A DNA stretch of 64,000 bases, taken from assembly GCF_004005495.1 (NCBI RefSeq), contig NZ_RZYA01000001.1, positions 248,001 through 312,000 on the forward strand, written 5' to 3'. Made by a program: the position numbers and the translations under genes. The first letter of the stretch is position 1; each line of letters opens with the position of its first letter. The notes under the pieces were generated by a model. That model was not told where the DNA came from. It ran no database searches and was given only the letters and a program-made list of their open reading frames with translations. Positions 1-9,147 of this stretch are shown piece after piece. The DNA comes from Streptomyces antnestii. Lineage in GTDB: Bacteria; Actinomycetota; Actinomycetes; Streptomycetales; Streptomycetaceae.

Positions 1-1064
1 TTCGCCACGACGTCCGCCCGCTTGGCACACAGCGCCCGGCCCTGGACCTTCAGGCGCGCGTGGTCGAAGCCCTCCGGCGCGGGTGTCCCCGCGACGAGGG
101 CGGACAGGAGGGAGGCCTGAGCGAGGGCGAGCCGCTGGCGGGCGGGGGCGGTTTCGTGAGGGGAGGCGTCGGTGTCCTGGGAGGCCGGGGCCGGGGCCGG
201 AGAGAGCCGTACGGGAGCACGCCCGTCGGCGGGAGCTGTCGTCAACGTCCCCCGGATCTCGGCGAGTTCACGCTCCAGCTCCTCGGGTGCCGGGAAGTTC
301 TCGTCGCGTTCCAGGAGGACCCCGGGCGGCGAGACCCGGGACGCCAGGTCGGCGAGGATGTCGAGGACGGGGCGCGGCACGGGGTGCGCGTGGCTGTCGT
401 GCCACACACCGTCGCGCTCGAATCCGCCCGCCACATGGACGTAGGCGATGGCCTCGACCGGCAGTTCGGTGAGCGCCTTCGCCGGGTCCTCGCCGCGGTT
501 GACGTGGTTCGTGTGCAGGTTCGCCACGTCGATCAGGAGGCGGACGCCGGTGCGCTCCACCAGCTCGTAGAGGAACTGGCCCTCCGTCATCTCCTCGCCG
601 GGCCAGGAGAACAGGGCCGCGATGTTCTCCACGGCGAGGGGGACGGGCAGGGCGTCCTGGGCGATGCGGATGTTCTCGCAGAGCACGTCGAGGGCGTCGC
701 GGGTGCGCGGGACCGGCAGCAGATGGCCGGCCTCAAGGGGCTGCGACGCGGTCAGCGCACCACCCGCCCGTACGAACGCGATGTGCTCGGTGACGAGCGG
801 GGAGCCGAGCGCCTCGGCGCGGGCCGCGAGGTCGGCGAGCCTGCCCCCGTCGGGCCGGTCGGCGCCGCCGAGGCCGAGCGAGACGCCGTGCGGCACGACG
901 GTGACGCCGCGCTCGCGCAGCCGAAGGAGGGAGTCGGGGACGTGCCCGGGGCAGACGTTCTCGGCGACGGCCTCGACCCACTCGACGCCCGGCATCGCCT
1001 CCACGGCCTCCGCGATCTCCGGCCGCCAGCCGATGCCCGTACCCAGACGCTCGATCCGCTGCAT
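1..1064 (-). CDS. DUF692 / multinuclear non-heme iron oxidase-like protein, 3' end cut by window edge
   Basis: The reverse strand reads from ATG at 1064 off the window edge for about 354 codons without a stop. A strong ribosome site (GGAGGAGGGG) sits just upstream. The fold is the TIM-barrel DUF692 family, now called MNIO, whose members bind two or three irons and modify cysteine-containing peptides or act in copper and sulfur stress. Metal-ligand-type motifs are visible in order: [55 protein letters not shown] and LERDENFP. After the barrel comes a Pro/Ala-rich linker and a start of a C-terminal extension ([20 protein letters not shown]), which resembles the accessory domain found on Streptomyces homologues. 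No precursor peptide gene is visible upstream; the partner, if any, would lie beyond base 1. Confidence 0.85.
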   Translation of the reverse strand, partial: MQRIERLGTGIGWRPEIAEAVEAMPGVEWVEAVAENVCPGHVPDSLLRLRERGVTVVPHGVSLGLGGADRPDGGRLADLAARAEALGSPLVTEHIAFVRAGGALTASQPLEAGHLLPVPRTRDALDVLCENIRIAQDALPVPLAVENIAALFSWPGEEMTEGQFLYELVERTGVRLLIDVANLHTNHVNRGEDPAKALTELPVEAIAYVHVAGGFERDGVWHDSHAHPVPRPVLDILADLASRVSPPGVLLERDENFPAPEELERELAEIRGTLTTAPADGRAPVRLSPAPAPASQDTDASPHETAPARQRLALAQASLLSALVAGTPAPEGFDHARLKVQGRALCAKRADVVA

Positions 1065-1735
1065 GGTTCCCCTCCTCCACCCGGCCCGTGTGCCGTGCGA
1101 TGACCGTGTCATGGCCCCGCCGGGCCGCTCCGAACCCGGGAGGGGGGACGTTCAGAGCTTCATTTGAGGTTCCGCCGGGGGTCGGCGCGCGGGGCCGGTG
1201 CGCGGAGCCGGCGCGCGGGACCGGGGGCTCGCGCCGCGGTCCCACCCCGGTGGAACCGGCCACGGCGCTCTTGGCGCGTCTGCGTAAAGCCGCAAGGCCG
1301 GGGAGGCCATGTGTACGGGCACGGAGCCGCAACGCCGCCGGAATTGTGAGGTACGTCAGCACATGGGCTCCCCTGTGCTGCACCATCCGCTGTGTGGAAG
1401 TCGTGAACTACCTGTCCCGACACGTGCACATCGTGTGTAGGTCGAGCAGGCCCCACTTCATCGAACCGACTTTCGGGCTGGCGTAAACATGCCTTGCTCC
1501 CACAACGCCCAACTACCCACAGTGGACGGGCACTTGAGCATCAGGAGTCACAAGCACGCGTGCTTGGCCCGGGCGGCCGTCCGTCCGGGGCATCGACGGG
1601 GGAAACTGATACCGGTGTGCGGACCGGCGCGGCACGACGCGTCCGGAGACCGCCGCGCGCCGCCTTTTGCCACACCTCTCCCTCTGCTGTCTCTTGGTGC
1701 CTTCACCCGGTGCCTGAGCAGGGATAGGAGGGGGA
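1065..1735. other. Gene-free control region between DUF692 gene and CIS operon
   Basis: No reading frame here has convincing codon bias or a ribosome site, and the open frames that exist are antisense or out-of-frame shadows. It must hold the promoter of the DUF692 gene (leftwards) and that of the CIS operon (rightwards). Visible structure is a perfect 16-bp palindrome at 1551-1566, a short dyad ACACG-7-CGTGT at 1420-1436, and a purine-rich ribosome site (AGGAGGGGGA) at 1726-1735 in front of the sheath gene. No -10/-35 pair could be assigned with confidence. Confidence 0.6.
1551..1566. promoter_or_regulatory. Perfect 16-bp palindrome upstream of CIS operon (candidate operator)
   Basis: CAAGCACGCGTGCTTG equals its own reverse complement over all 16 bases. 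It lies 170 bases before the sheath start, in a gene-free stretch, where a dimeric regulator could bind. Function is inferred from position and symmetry only. Confidence 0.45.
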
Positions 1736-3601
1736 ATGCCGACGAATGCAGTGAGCGCCGCCAAGCCGACATATCCCGGCGTGTACGTCGAAGAGCTTCC
1801 CAGCAGTGCCCGCACCATCTCGACCGTCACCACCTCGGTGACCGCGTTCGTGGGTCACACCCGGCGCGGACCGCTGAACCAGCCGGTGCGGGTCACCAGC
1901 TTCACCGAGTTCGAGCGCCGCTTCGGCGGCCTCACCTCGCAGAGTGCCGTCGGCTACGCGGTGCACCAGTTCTTCGGCAACGGCGGCACGGTCGCCGTGA
2001 TCGTCCGCGTCACCAAGGCGGGCAGCGGCAAGGCCGCCTGCGTCACCCTGGAGTCCACCGAGGGCCACAGCGAGAGCGCGGTCCTCGAAGTGCACGCCAA
2101 GGAGCCCGGCCACTGGGGCGACGGTCTGCGCGTCGCCGTCGACTACGACACCGCGTGCCCGGACGACGAGTTCAACCTGAGCGTGTACGACGCCCGCGGC
2201 GGCGCCCGCGAGGCCTTCACCGGCCTGTCCATGGACGCCTCCCACGGCCGCTACGCCCCGACCGTCGTCAACGCGGGCTCCCGGCTGATCCGCGTAGACG
2301 TCGTCGGCGAGGGCCGCCCCGACCCGTCGGGCACCGTTTCCAAGCCGTTCGGGCACGAACTCCCCGATCTGGCCGTCGACTTGAAGGTCAAGATCGGCGA
2401 GGTCGAGCGCGAGTTCACGCTGTACGACCCCGACAGCGACGGCGAGGCCCCGTGCAACGTGGCCGAGCTCGCCCTGCTCCTCGAACGCAAGCTCCGGGCC
2501 CTGCCAGACGCCCCCGGCAAGCACGCCTTCGCGGGCGTCGAGGTCACCGCCTTCGGCCGGCGCGTCCAGGTCGTGGCGGGTTCCACCGATCCCGAGGACG
2601 TGGTCCGCTTCGTCGGCGAGTGCGCCAACGACCTGGGCCTCGAAGGCTCCGTCAACCCGCCGGTGTTCCCGCTCGAAGGCGGCGAGGACGGCGACCCGCC
2701 CGGGCCGCGCGACCTCATCGGCTCCGAGGCCGACAAGACCGGCATCCAGTCCCTGCGCGGCGAGGACGACGTCAACCTCCTCGTCCTGCCCGAGCTGGCC
2801 GCGTACGAGAACGTCGACGACGCGGTCACCGTGGTCTCGGCGGCCCAGCGACTGTGCCAGGAACGGCGGATCTTCCTCCTCGTCGACGCCCCGAACTCCT
2901 GGGGCAGCGTGGACGCGGCACGCGCGGGCCTCGCGGCCTTCGAGCCGGTGCGCGGCAACCACGCGGGCCTGTACTTCCCGCAGCTGCAGCTCACCGACCC
3001 GCTCACCGGCCGCCTCCGCTCCTTCCCGCCGTCGGGCGCCGTCGCGGGCGTCTTCGCCCGTACGGACGCCGAGCGCGGAGTGTGGAAGGCGCCCGCCGGC
3101 ACCGAGGCCCGCCTCGCCGGTGTGCACTCCCTCGCGGTCAACCTCACCGACCGCGAGAACGGCCTGCTCAACCCGCTGGGCGTGAACTGCCTGCGGACCT
3201 TCCCGATGGTCGGCCCGACCGTCTGGGGCGCCCGCACGCTGGAGGGCTCCGACGCCCTCGACAGCGAATGGAAGTACGTGCCGGTGCGCAGGCTCGCCCT
3301 GTACGTCGAGGAGAGCCTGCAACGCGGCCTGCAGTGGGTCGTGTTCGAGCCCAACGACGAGAACCTGTGGCAGCAGATCCGCCTCAGCGCCTCCTCGTAC
3401 CTGCACAACCTCTTCCGCCAGGGCGCCTTCAAGGGCGGCACTCCGCGCGAGGCGTACTTCGTCAAGTGCGACCACGACACCACGACGGACGAGGACATCG
3501 CGAACGGCGTCGTGAACGTCCTGGTCGGCATCGCGCCGGTCAAGCCCGCCGAGTTCGTGATCGTCAAGATCCAGCAGACGTCCGGGCAGTTCGAGCTCTA
3601 G
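1736..3601 (+). CDS. CIS contractile sheath protein
   Basis: 621 aa. It polymerises around the inner tube and contracts to drive the tube forward. The N-terminus has the sheath signature YPGVYVEELPS (about residues 13-23) followed by TTSVTAFVGHTRRGP. The C-terminus has the conserved sheath core from ALYVEESLQRGLQWVVFEPN through the repeated VKPAEFVIVKIQQ strand, the arm that links subunits. The middle (roughly residues 80-300) is a large variable insertion, making it longer than minimal phage sheaths and typical of eCIS sheaths. ATG at 1736 is preceded by AGGAGGGGGA. It is the first gene of the CIS operon, followed 45 bases later by the tube gene. Family assignment is secure. Confidence 0.95.
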   Translation: MPTNAVSAAKPTYPGVYVEELPSSARTISTVTTSVTAFVGHTRRGPLNQPVRVTSFTEFERRFGGLTSQSAVGYAVHQFFGNGGTVAVIVRVTKAGSGKAACVTLESTEGHSESAVLEVHAKEPGHWGDGLRVAVDYDTACPDDEFNLSVYDARGGAREAFTGLSMDASHGRYAPTVVNAGSRLIRVDVVGEGRPDPSGTVSKPFGHELPDLAVDLKVKIGEVEREFTLYDPDSDGEAPCNVAELALLLERKLRALPDAPGKHAFAGVEVTAFGRRVQVVAGSTDPEDVVRFVGECANDLGLEGSVNPPVFPLEGGEDGDPPGPRDLIGSEADKTGIQSLRGEDDVNLLVLPELAAYENVDDAVTVVSAAQRLCQERRIFLLVDAPNSWGSVDAARAGLAAFEPVRGNHAGLYFPQLQLTDPLTGRLRSFPPSGAVAGVFARTDAERGVWKAPAGTEARLAGVHSLAVNLTDRENGLLNPLGVNCLRTFPMVGPTVWGARTLEGSDALDSEWKYVPVRRLALYVEESLQRGLQWVVFEPNDENLWQQIRLSASSYLHNLFRQGAFKGGTPREAYFVKCDHDTTTDEDIANGVVNVLVGIAPVKPAEFVIVKIQQTSGQFEL

Positions 3602-3646
3602 GCACCCGAAGGACCCGACAAACCGCTGTGAGCGTGAAGGAATCCG

Positions 3647-4171
3647 ATGGCTGAGTTCACTGTCAACGCCCATCGCTTCGACCCGTACAAGAACTTCAAG
3701 TTCCTGGTCCTGTGGGACGGTCGTACGGTCGCGGGCATCAGCAAGATCAGTCCGCTGAAGCGGACCACCGAGGTCGTCAAGCACCGGCACGGCGGCGACC
3801 CGAGCTCCCCGCGCAAGTCGCCGGGCCGCTCCGAGTTCGAGGGCGTCACCCTGGAGCGGGGGGTCACCCACGACCCCGAGTTCGACCGCTGGGCCAACAA
3901 GGTCTGGCAGGTCGGGGCCGGACTCGGCTCCGAGGTGTCCCTCGCGGACTTCCGCAAGGACATCGTGGTCCAGGTCCTCAACGAGGCCGGCCAGGTCGCC
4001 GTCTCGCACAAGCTGTACCGGGCCTGGCCCAGCGAGTACCAGGTCCTCGGCGAGCTGGACGCCAACGCCAACGCGGTGGCGATACAGAGCCTCAAGCTCG
4101 AGTGCGAGGGCTGGGAACGCGACTACGAGGTGCCGGAGCCGGAGGAGCCGTCTTTCCTCAACCCGGCGTGA
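3647..4171 (+). CDS. CIS inner tube protein (T4 gp19/Hcp-like)
   Basis: 174 aa, the usual size for gp19-type tube proteins that stack as hexameric rings inside the sheath. Recognisable features are the opening FDPYKNFKFLVLWDGRTVAG, the loop with HGGDPSSPRKSPG, the block GVTLERGVTHDPEFDRWANK and the acidic tail YEVPEPEEPSFLNPA. The start ATG has GAAGGAA upstream. It lies directly behind the sheath gene, the standard CIS order. Only one tube gene is visible, whereas some CIS encode two or more tube paralogues; a second one, if needed, is not in this window. Confidence 0.92.
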   Translation: MAEFTVNAHRFDPYKNFKFLVLWDGRTVAGISKISPLKRTTEVVKHRHGGDPSSPRKSPGRSEFEGVTLERGVTHDPEFDRWANKVWQVGAGLGSEVSLADFRKDIVVQVLNEAGQVAVSHKLYRAWPSEYQVLGELDANANAVAIQSLKLECEGWERDYEVPEPEEPSFLNPA

Positions 4172-4296
4172 TCCGGGGTGAGTTGAACGGTCTCCATCGC
4201 CCTGGGCGAGTTGCACCACCGGCTTGAAGCCGGAACATCGGCTGAATTCCACCGCGCGGGCGGCGGCAGGGGAACGGAACAGGGGCGGGGGCAGGT

Positions 4297-5052
4297 ATGA
4301 CGGTCACCCAGGCCGGCGACCTCCTGGCGACATGGGAGGCGGGGATCGGGCGCGACGGCCCCGGCCGTGCCCTGCTCCTGCACCGCGCCGCCCGTCCCGA
4401 ACTCGCCGGCGACAGCGAGGCGTTGCTCGCTCTGCCGGTCGGCGCCGGCGAGGCCGATCTGTTCGCGCTGCGCCGGACCCTGTTCGGCGAGCGCATGCAG
4501 GTCAGGGTCGACTGCACCGCATGCGGCGCGGACATGGAATTCGACCTGGACGCAGGGGAGTTCGCTCGTTCCCTGCGACCGCCGGACCAGCCGGTGGTGC
4601 GGCTCACCGAGGGCGGCTTGGACATCGCGTTCCGGGTGCCGACCGTGGCCGATCTCTCGGCGGCGGCCCGGCACCCGGACGCGGCACTCTCGGCCGACGG
4701 GGCTCGGCGGGCGCTGCTCGACCGGTGTGTCGTCTCGGCGGAACGCGACGGGGACGCCGTCTCCGTCGACGCACTGCCGCCCTCCGTACAGCGGAAGATC
4801 GCGGAGGCCGCCGAGGCCGTCGACCCGGCCGCCGACGTGACGCTCAGCATCAACTGCCCCGAGTGCGAGGCGGCCACCCGCGCCGAACTCGACATCGCCT
4901 CCTACCTGTGGACGGAGCTGGACGCCTGGGCACGCGACGTCCTGCTCGACGTCCATCTGCTCGCCACCGCCTACGGCTGGACCGAGCCGGACATCCTGGC
5001 GCTCAGCCCGCTGCGGCGCCGCTACTACCTGGAGCTGTGTGCGGATGCCTGA
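4297..5052 (+). CDS. T4-type baseplate hub assembly chaperone-like protein with zinc ribbon
   Basis: 251 aa. It carries two CxxC pairs, C73/C76 (DCTACGA) and C187/C190 (NCPECEA), which should form one zinc ribbon. It ends in YGWTEPDILALSPLRRRYYLEL, a tail I associate with the phage T4 gp26/gp51 baseplate-hub chaperone family found in many CIS loci. It probably helps fold or assemble the baseplate hub rather than being structural. The start ATG follows a GGGGCGGGGGCAGGT ribosome site 125 bases after the tube gene, and its stop overlaps the next start. The family call rests on the tail motif, cysteines and position and is less sure than the structural genes. Confidence 0.65.
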   Translation: MTVTQAGDLLATWEAGIGRDGPGRALLLHRAARPELAGDSEALLALPVGAGEADLFALRRTLFGERMQVRVDCTACGADMEFDLDAGEFARSLRPPDQPVVRLTEGGLDIAFRVPTVADLSAAARHPDAALSADGARRALLDRCVVSAERDGDAVSVDALPPSVQRKIAEAAEAVDPAADVTLSINCPECEAATRAELDIASYLWTELDAWARDVLLDVHLLATAYGWTEPDILALSPLRRRYYLELCADA

Positions 5053-5842
5053 GCCGTTCGGCCCGCCGGGGGGCGCGTCCCCGGACTCCTCCTCTTCCTC
5101 CTCTTCCTCCTCGGATTCCCGCTCTCCCGACTACTTCGACCGGCTGCTCGCCCGGCATGCGCAGGGCGCCGGGCCGAGTGCCGGGGTGGCACGGGTGCGG
5201 CCGAGGCTCGCCGGCCCCTTCGAGCGGGTGGAGGCGGTGCGCGGGGGCGGGCATCAGGAGGCCGACGAGGTTGGGGCGCTGTGGCCTTCTTCGCAACAAC
5301 AAGCCGTGAGGGGTGGGGAGTTGATGGCTGCGACGCGTGAGGTCAGGTTCCACTCGGAACGTGAGCGCACCCTCGTACGTACGGAATCGACCCCTGCCCC
5401 CGAGCCGCTCACCCCACGCGCTGCGTCTCCAGCCCTCCGGCCGGACGTGCCCCTGCTGCGGCCCGCCGCCGCACCCGTGCCGCGCGCTCTCCCCGAGACC
5501 TCACGCCGTGCCACCGCACGGGAGCGCACCACCGCGCTTCCGTCCCCGCGCGCGGCCTCCGCGCCCGTCCCCCCGGGTGCGGAGGCCGCAGCCGCCGTCG
5601 TGCCCGCCCCCCTTCGGCCCAGCGCCGTGGACACGGCGGCGGCACGGGACGCGGTACGGCAGACAGCGGGGCGCCGCGGTGCACGCGGCGCCGAGCAGGT
5701 GGTGCAGGTGCAGATCGGGCGGCTCGAAGTGACCGCAGCGGGGGCTTCGTCCGGGGGCGGTGGTCGCGGGCAGCGGCAGGCCCCGGGGCGGCAGGGCGCG
5801 ACGGTCAGTTTGCAGGACTACCTGGCGCGGGGGCGCGAGTGA
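5045..5842 (+). CDS. CIS-locus linker protein, Pro/Ala-rich, unknown function
   Basis: 265 aa from ATG at 5045, which overlaps the TGA of the previous gene; an in-frame GTG at 5039 is the alternative. GGAG lies 10 bases upstream of the ATG. The protein begins with a nine-serine run (TCC/TCT repeats), then a mostly disordered Pro/Ala/Arg-rich body. It ends in the recognisable block VVQVQIGRLEVTA, a Gly-rich spacer and VSLQDYLARGRE. Proteins with this C-terminal pair recur at this position in CIS loci between baseplate and cap genes, but no activity is known to me. The short ordered C-terminus suggests an adaptor that docks on another CIS component. Confidence 0.7.
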   Translation: MPEPFGPPGGASPDSSSSSSSSSDSRSPDYFDRLLARHAQGAGPSAGVARVRPRLAGPFERVEAVRGGGHQEADEVGALWPSSQQQAVRGGELMAATREVRFHSERERTLVRTESTPAPEPLTPRAASPALRPDVPLLRPAAAPVPRALPETSRRATARERTTALPSPRAASAPVPPGAEAAAAVVPAPLRPSAVDTAAARDAVRQTAGRRGARGAEQVVQVQIGRLEVTAAGASSGGGGRGQRQAPGRQGATVSLQDYLARGRE

Positions 5843-5902
5843 ACGACGTACGCCGTGGACGACGTATCGGACGAGGCATCGAGGGACTGAGGAACTGACG
5901 TC

Positions 5903-6829
5903 ATGAGCAACGCACTTGCACTCGCCCACGTCACCCAGGCCCTGGCCCTGCTGATCGAGGCCAACCTGCAGCCGGAGATCGGCATGGCCGTCAAGGTCGA
6001 GCCGCGCAAGCCGCCGGCCGACCCGCCGTCCGACCCCACCATCACCGTGTTCCTGTACCAGGTCACGCCCAACACCTCGCAGCGCAACAACGACCTGCCG
6101 ACCAGGGCCTCCGACGGCAGGGTCGTCAAGCGCCCGGCCGCCGCCCTCGACCTGCACTTCGTGATCAGCGCGTACGGCGAGGAGAACGAGCTGGTCGGGC
6201 AGCGCCTCATCGGCTCCGTGGTGCGCACGCTGCACGAGATCCCCATCCTGCCCAAGGACATCATCGAACAGGCCGGTGAAAAGCCTTACTTGGCGGGCAG
6301 CGACCTGGCGGAGGCGGTCCAGAAGATCCGGTTCACGCCGACCGCGATGGACGTCGACGAGACGTCGAAGCTGTGGGGGATGCTGTACCAGACGCCGTAC
6401 TCGCTGTCCGTGGTGTACCAGGCGGCGCTCGTGTTCATCGAGGGCCGCGAGACGCCGGTCCCGGCCAAGCCGGTGGAGCGGCAGACGGTGACGGTGCTGC
6501 CGTTCGGGGCGCCGGGGGCACCGGAGCGGCCGGGGGCGGTGTCCGACGGGAGTGCGTCTACGGGGGCGGGTGCGGTCTCTGCCGGGGATGCGTCGACGGG
6601 CTCGGGCCCGGCCGCCGACGGGGCGGACGCGCCGGTGAAGGGCGACGCCTCGGCGAGGGGCGCTGGTAAGGCGGTGGCGAAGACCGCCGCTGCCGCGAAG
6701 GCCCCGGTCAAGTCGGCGGCTGCCAAGGCCCCGGCCCGTGCCCGCAAGACCTCGGCGCGTGGCGCCGCCAAGAGCGCGGAGTCGGCCACGCCGCGGAAGC
6801 CGGCCCAGGACACGGGCGCGGAGAGCTGA
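5903..6829 (+). CDS. Pvc16/DUF4255 cap (tail terminator) protein with basic Ala/Lys-rich tail
   Basis: 308 aa. Residues 1-195 match the DUF4255 (Pvc16 N-terminal) domain: it opens SNALALAHVTQALALLIEAN, continues with ITVFLYQVTPNTSQRNNDLP, and ends with KLWGMLYQTPYSLSVVYQAALVFIEG. This family caps the distal end of the sheath-tube. Residues ~200-308 are a low-complexity tail rich in Gly/Ser/Ala, then in Lys-Ala-Pro repeats (AKTAAAAKAPVKSAAAKAPA), resembling histone H1-type tails. It is separated by 60 bases from the linker gene and is followed immediately by the AAA+ gene. The cap domain is secure; the tail function is unknown. Confidence 0.88.
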   Translation: MSNALALAHVTQALALLIEANLQPEIGMAVKVEPRKPPADPPSDPTITVFLYQVTPNTSQRNNDLPTRASDGRVVKRPAAALDLHFVISAYGEENELVGQRLIGSVVRTLHEIPILPKDIIEQAGEKPYLAGSDLAEAVQKIRFTPTAMDVDETSKLWGMLYQTPYSLSVVYQAALVFIEGRETPVPAKPVERQTVTVLPFGAPGAPERPGAVSDGSASTGAGAVSAGDASTGSGPAADGADAPVKGDASARGAGKAVAKTAAAAKAPVKSAAAKAPARARKTSARGAAKSAESATPRKPAQDTGAES

Positions 6830-6862
6830 GGGAGCGTGCGGACACGGGGGCGAGGTGACGAC

Positions 6863-8863
6863 ATGGCGGCGGACCGGGCAGAGGGACGGGGCCGTGACCT
6901 GCCGTTGACGGCGGAGATCCAGCGCGTACTGGCGCGGGTGGACGCGCACGCAGCGCGGGTGGCGGACACCGCACCGGCTCAACCAGCCGGAGAACAGAGC
7001 GACTTGGGGGCGGGCGAGGACACTACCGCGACCGGCCACGTACCGGAGACGACGCCGGCCACCGCCGCCCCGCTCACCGCCCTGTCCTCCTGCTTCGGCC
7101 TGACCGCCTTCGAGCGCGACCTCATCCTCCTCACCGCCGCCTACGAACTGGACCCCACGACCGCCGCCCGCTGCGCGGCCGCGAGCGGTGACCCCGAGCG
7201 TGCCTACCCCACCTTCTCCCTCGCCCTGGCCGCGCTCGGCGAGCCGCACTGGAGCGCGCTCACCCCGGTCGCCCCGCTGCGCCGCTGGCGCCTCGTCGAG
7301 CTGGACGACGAGTCACGGCTGACCATGTCGCGGCTCCGGCTCGACGAGCGCATCCTGCACTTCCTGCTCGGCTCGCCCTATCTGGACTCCCGGCTGCACG
7401 GCCAGTTGCGCCGCACCCCGGTCGCCGACGGCCTGCCGCCCTCGTACGACCTGGCCGCGAACCGCGTCACCGCGGGCTGGACGGCGGGCGCGCGCCCGGA
7501 CGCCCCGCTCCTCGTCGAGCTGGTCGGCGGCGATCTGCGCAGCCGCGCCGACATAGCCGCCGCCGCGGCCGCCCGCGCCGGTCTCGGGATCTACGCGATG
7601 AACGCCGAGGACATCCCCACCGATCCCGCCGCCCGCGACGCCCTCGCCCGGCTCTGGCAGCGCGAGGCGATCCTGCTGCCGGCCGCGCTGCTCGTAGAGG
7701 TCGACGAACTGGACCGGGACCAGCGGGCGGCGACGGAGGCGTTCCTTGCCGGAGCCGCCGTTCCCGTCGTGGTCTCCAGCGCGGACCCACGGCCGACGGA
7801 GCGGGCGCGCGGCGAACGAGTGAGCGTGCCGAACCTGGATGACGAGGAACAACTCGGCTTGTGGTCCGGTGAGTTCGAAGGGGTCGTCGACATCGCAGAG
7901 AGCGAACTGCGCTCGCTGGTGGCGCAGTTCCAGCTGCCGCCTCATGTCGTACGTTCCGCAGCTGCCGCCGTACGCCGGGACCTGCCCGCCGAAGACGTGC
8001 TCGACGGGGCGCAGCTCGCCTGGCGGGCGGGCCTGGGCGAGGCCCGCGTCGGCATGGACGAGCTGGGGCGGCGTATCGAGCCCGAGGCGGGCTGGGACGA
8101 CCTGGTCCTTCACGAGCGGCAGACCAGCGTGCTGCGCGAGATCGTCGCGCACGTGCGGCAGCGGGCAACTGTCCACCAGGAGTGGGGATTCGCCCAAACG
8201 CTCCGTCGCGGCCTCGGCGTCACGGCGCTCTTCGCGGGAGGCTCCGGCACCGGCAAGACCCTGGCCGCCGAGGTCATGGCCAAGGAGCTCGGCCTCGACC
8301 TCTTCATCATCGACCTCTCCCAGGTCGTCAGTAAGTACATCGGCGAGACGGAGAAGAACCTCCGCAAGGTCTTCGACGCCGCCGAACGCGGCGGCGCGCT
8401 GCTCCTCTTCGACGAGGCCGACGCCCTGTTCGGCAAGCGCAGCGAGGTCAAGGACAGCCACGACCGGTACGCGAACCTCGAGGTCAGCTACCTCCTCATG
8501 CGCATGGAGGCGTACCGGGGCCTCGCCATCCTCACCACCAACATGAAGAAGGCCCTCGACACCGCCTTCATGCGCCGCATCCGCTTCGTCGTCGACTTCC
8601 CCTTCCCGGCCGAGCACGAGCGCGCCGAGATCTGGCGCCGGGTGCTTCCCGCGCAGACCCCGGTCAAGGGAATCGAGCCGGACCTGCTCGCCCAACTCAC
8701 TGTCGCCGGCGGCTCGATCCGCAACATCGCACTCTCCGGTGCCTTCCTCGCCGCCGAGGAGGGCGACCGCCTCCAGATGCGCCACATGCTCGCGGCGGCC
8801 CGCACCGAATACCTCAAGCTGGAACGCTCCTTGACGCCGACGGAGGTCCGCGGATGGGTGTGA
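6863..8863 (+). CDS. CIS AAA+ ATPase
   Basis: 666 aa from ATG 6863 (GAGGTGA upstream); an in-frame GTG at 6836 would add nine residues but lacks a site. The N-terminal half is helical with no clear motif and resembles the extra domain of CIS ATPases. The C-terminal half is a classical AAA+ module with Walker A GGSGTGKT (459-466, K465), Walker B LLLFDEAD (D517, E518), sensor 1 in LAILTTNMKKALD, and the arginine-finger region FMRRIRFVVDFPFP. Such ATPases (Afp15/Pvc15 class) are needed for particle assembly or effector loading. The downstream small gene overlaps its 3' end by 10 bases, pointing to coupled translation. Confidence 0.92.
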   Translation: MAADRAEGRGRDLPLTAEIQRVLARVDAHAARVADTAPAQPAGEQSDLGAGEDTTATGHVPETTPATAAPLTALSSCFGLTAFERDLILLTAAYELDPTTAARCAAASGDPERAYPTFSLALAALGEPHWSALTPVAPLRRWRLVELDDESRLTMSRLRLDERILHFLLGSPYLDSRLHGQLRRTPVADGLPPSYDLAANRVTAGWTAGARPDAPLLVELVGGDLRSRADIAAAAAARAGLGIYAMNAEDIPTDPAARDALARLWQREAILLPAALLVEVDELDRDQRAATEAFLAGAAVPVVVSSADPRPTERARGERVSVPNLDDEEQLGLWSGEFEGVVDIAESELRSLVAQFQLPPHVVRSAAAAVRRDLPAEDVLDGAQLAWRAGLGEARVGMDELGRRIEPEAGWDDLVLHERQTSVLREIVAHVRQRATVHQEWGFAQTLRRGLGVTALFAGGSGTGKTLAAEVMAKELGLDLFIIDLSQVVSKYIGETEKNLRKVFDAAERGGALLLFDEADALFGKRSEVKDSHDRYANLEVSYLLMRMEAYRGLAILTTNMKKALDTAFMRRIRFVVDFPFPAEHERAEIWRRVLPAQTPVKGIEPDLLAQLTVAGGSIRNIALSGAFLAAEEGDRLQMRHMLAAARTEYLKLERSLTPTEVRGWV

Positions 8864-9147
8864 AACGTGAGAACCCTGCACCTCGTGAGATCCGTATCGA
8901 CGTCGGCGAACTCGTCCTCGACGGGTTCCGCGTCGACCCCGACCGGGTCTCGGCGTCCTTCGAGCACGAACTGACCCGTCTCGTACGCGAACACGGTGTC
9001 CCGCTGGCCGCGGACGGGTCCCTGACCCTCGACGCGCTCTCCGGCCTCCCCTCGATGCCCGCGGACCTCTCCGCCCGCCGCCTCGGCCAGGAACTGGCCC
9101 GCGCGGTGCACGCCGGTCTCTCCGGCCACGGGGAGGTGACCCGATGA
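8854..9147 (+). CDS. Small conserved CIS protein, unknown function
   Basis: 97 aa. ATG at 8854 lies inside the end of the ATPase gene (10-base overlap) and its own stop overlaps the ATG of the 2222-aa gene by 4 bases. The core is IRIDVGELVLDGFRVDPDRV, followed by an Arg/Leu-rich helix and LSARRLGQELARAVHAGLSG. Short proteins with an 'LVLxGF' start and a helical end are common beside CIS ATPase genes. Being wedged between ATPase and effector-type protein suggests a chaperone or adaptor in cargo loading, which is inference from position alone. Confidence 0.75.
   Translation: MGVKRENPAPREIRIDVGELVLDGFRVDPDRVSASFEHELTRLVREHGVPLAADGSLTLDALSGLPSMPADLSARRLGQELARAVHAGLSGHGEVTR

Noticed and set aside
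1703..4252. 849-aa reverse-strand open frame opposite sheath and tube
   Set aside because: The forward sheath and tube genes have clear families; the reverse product has no recognisable motif.
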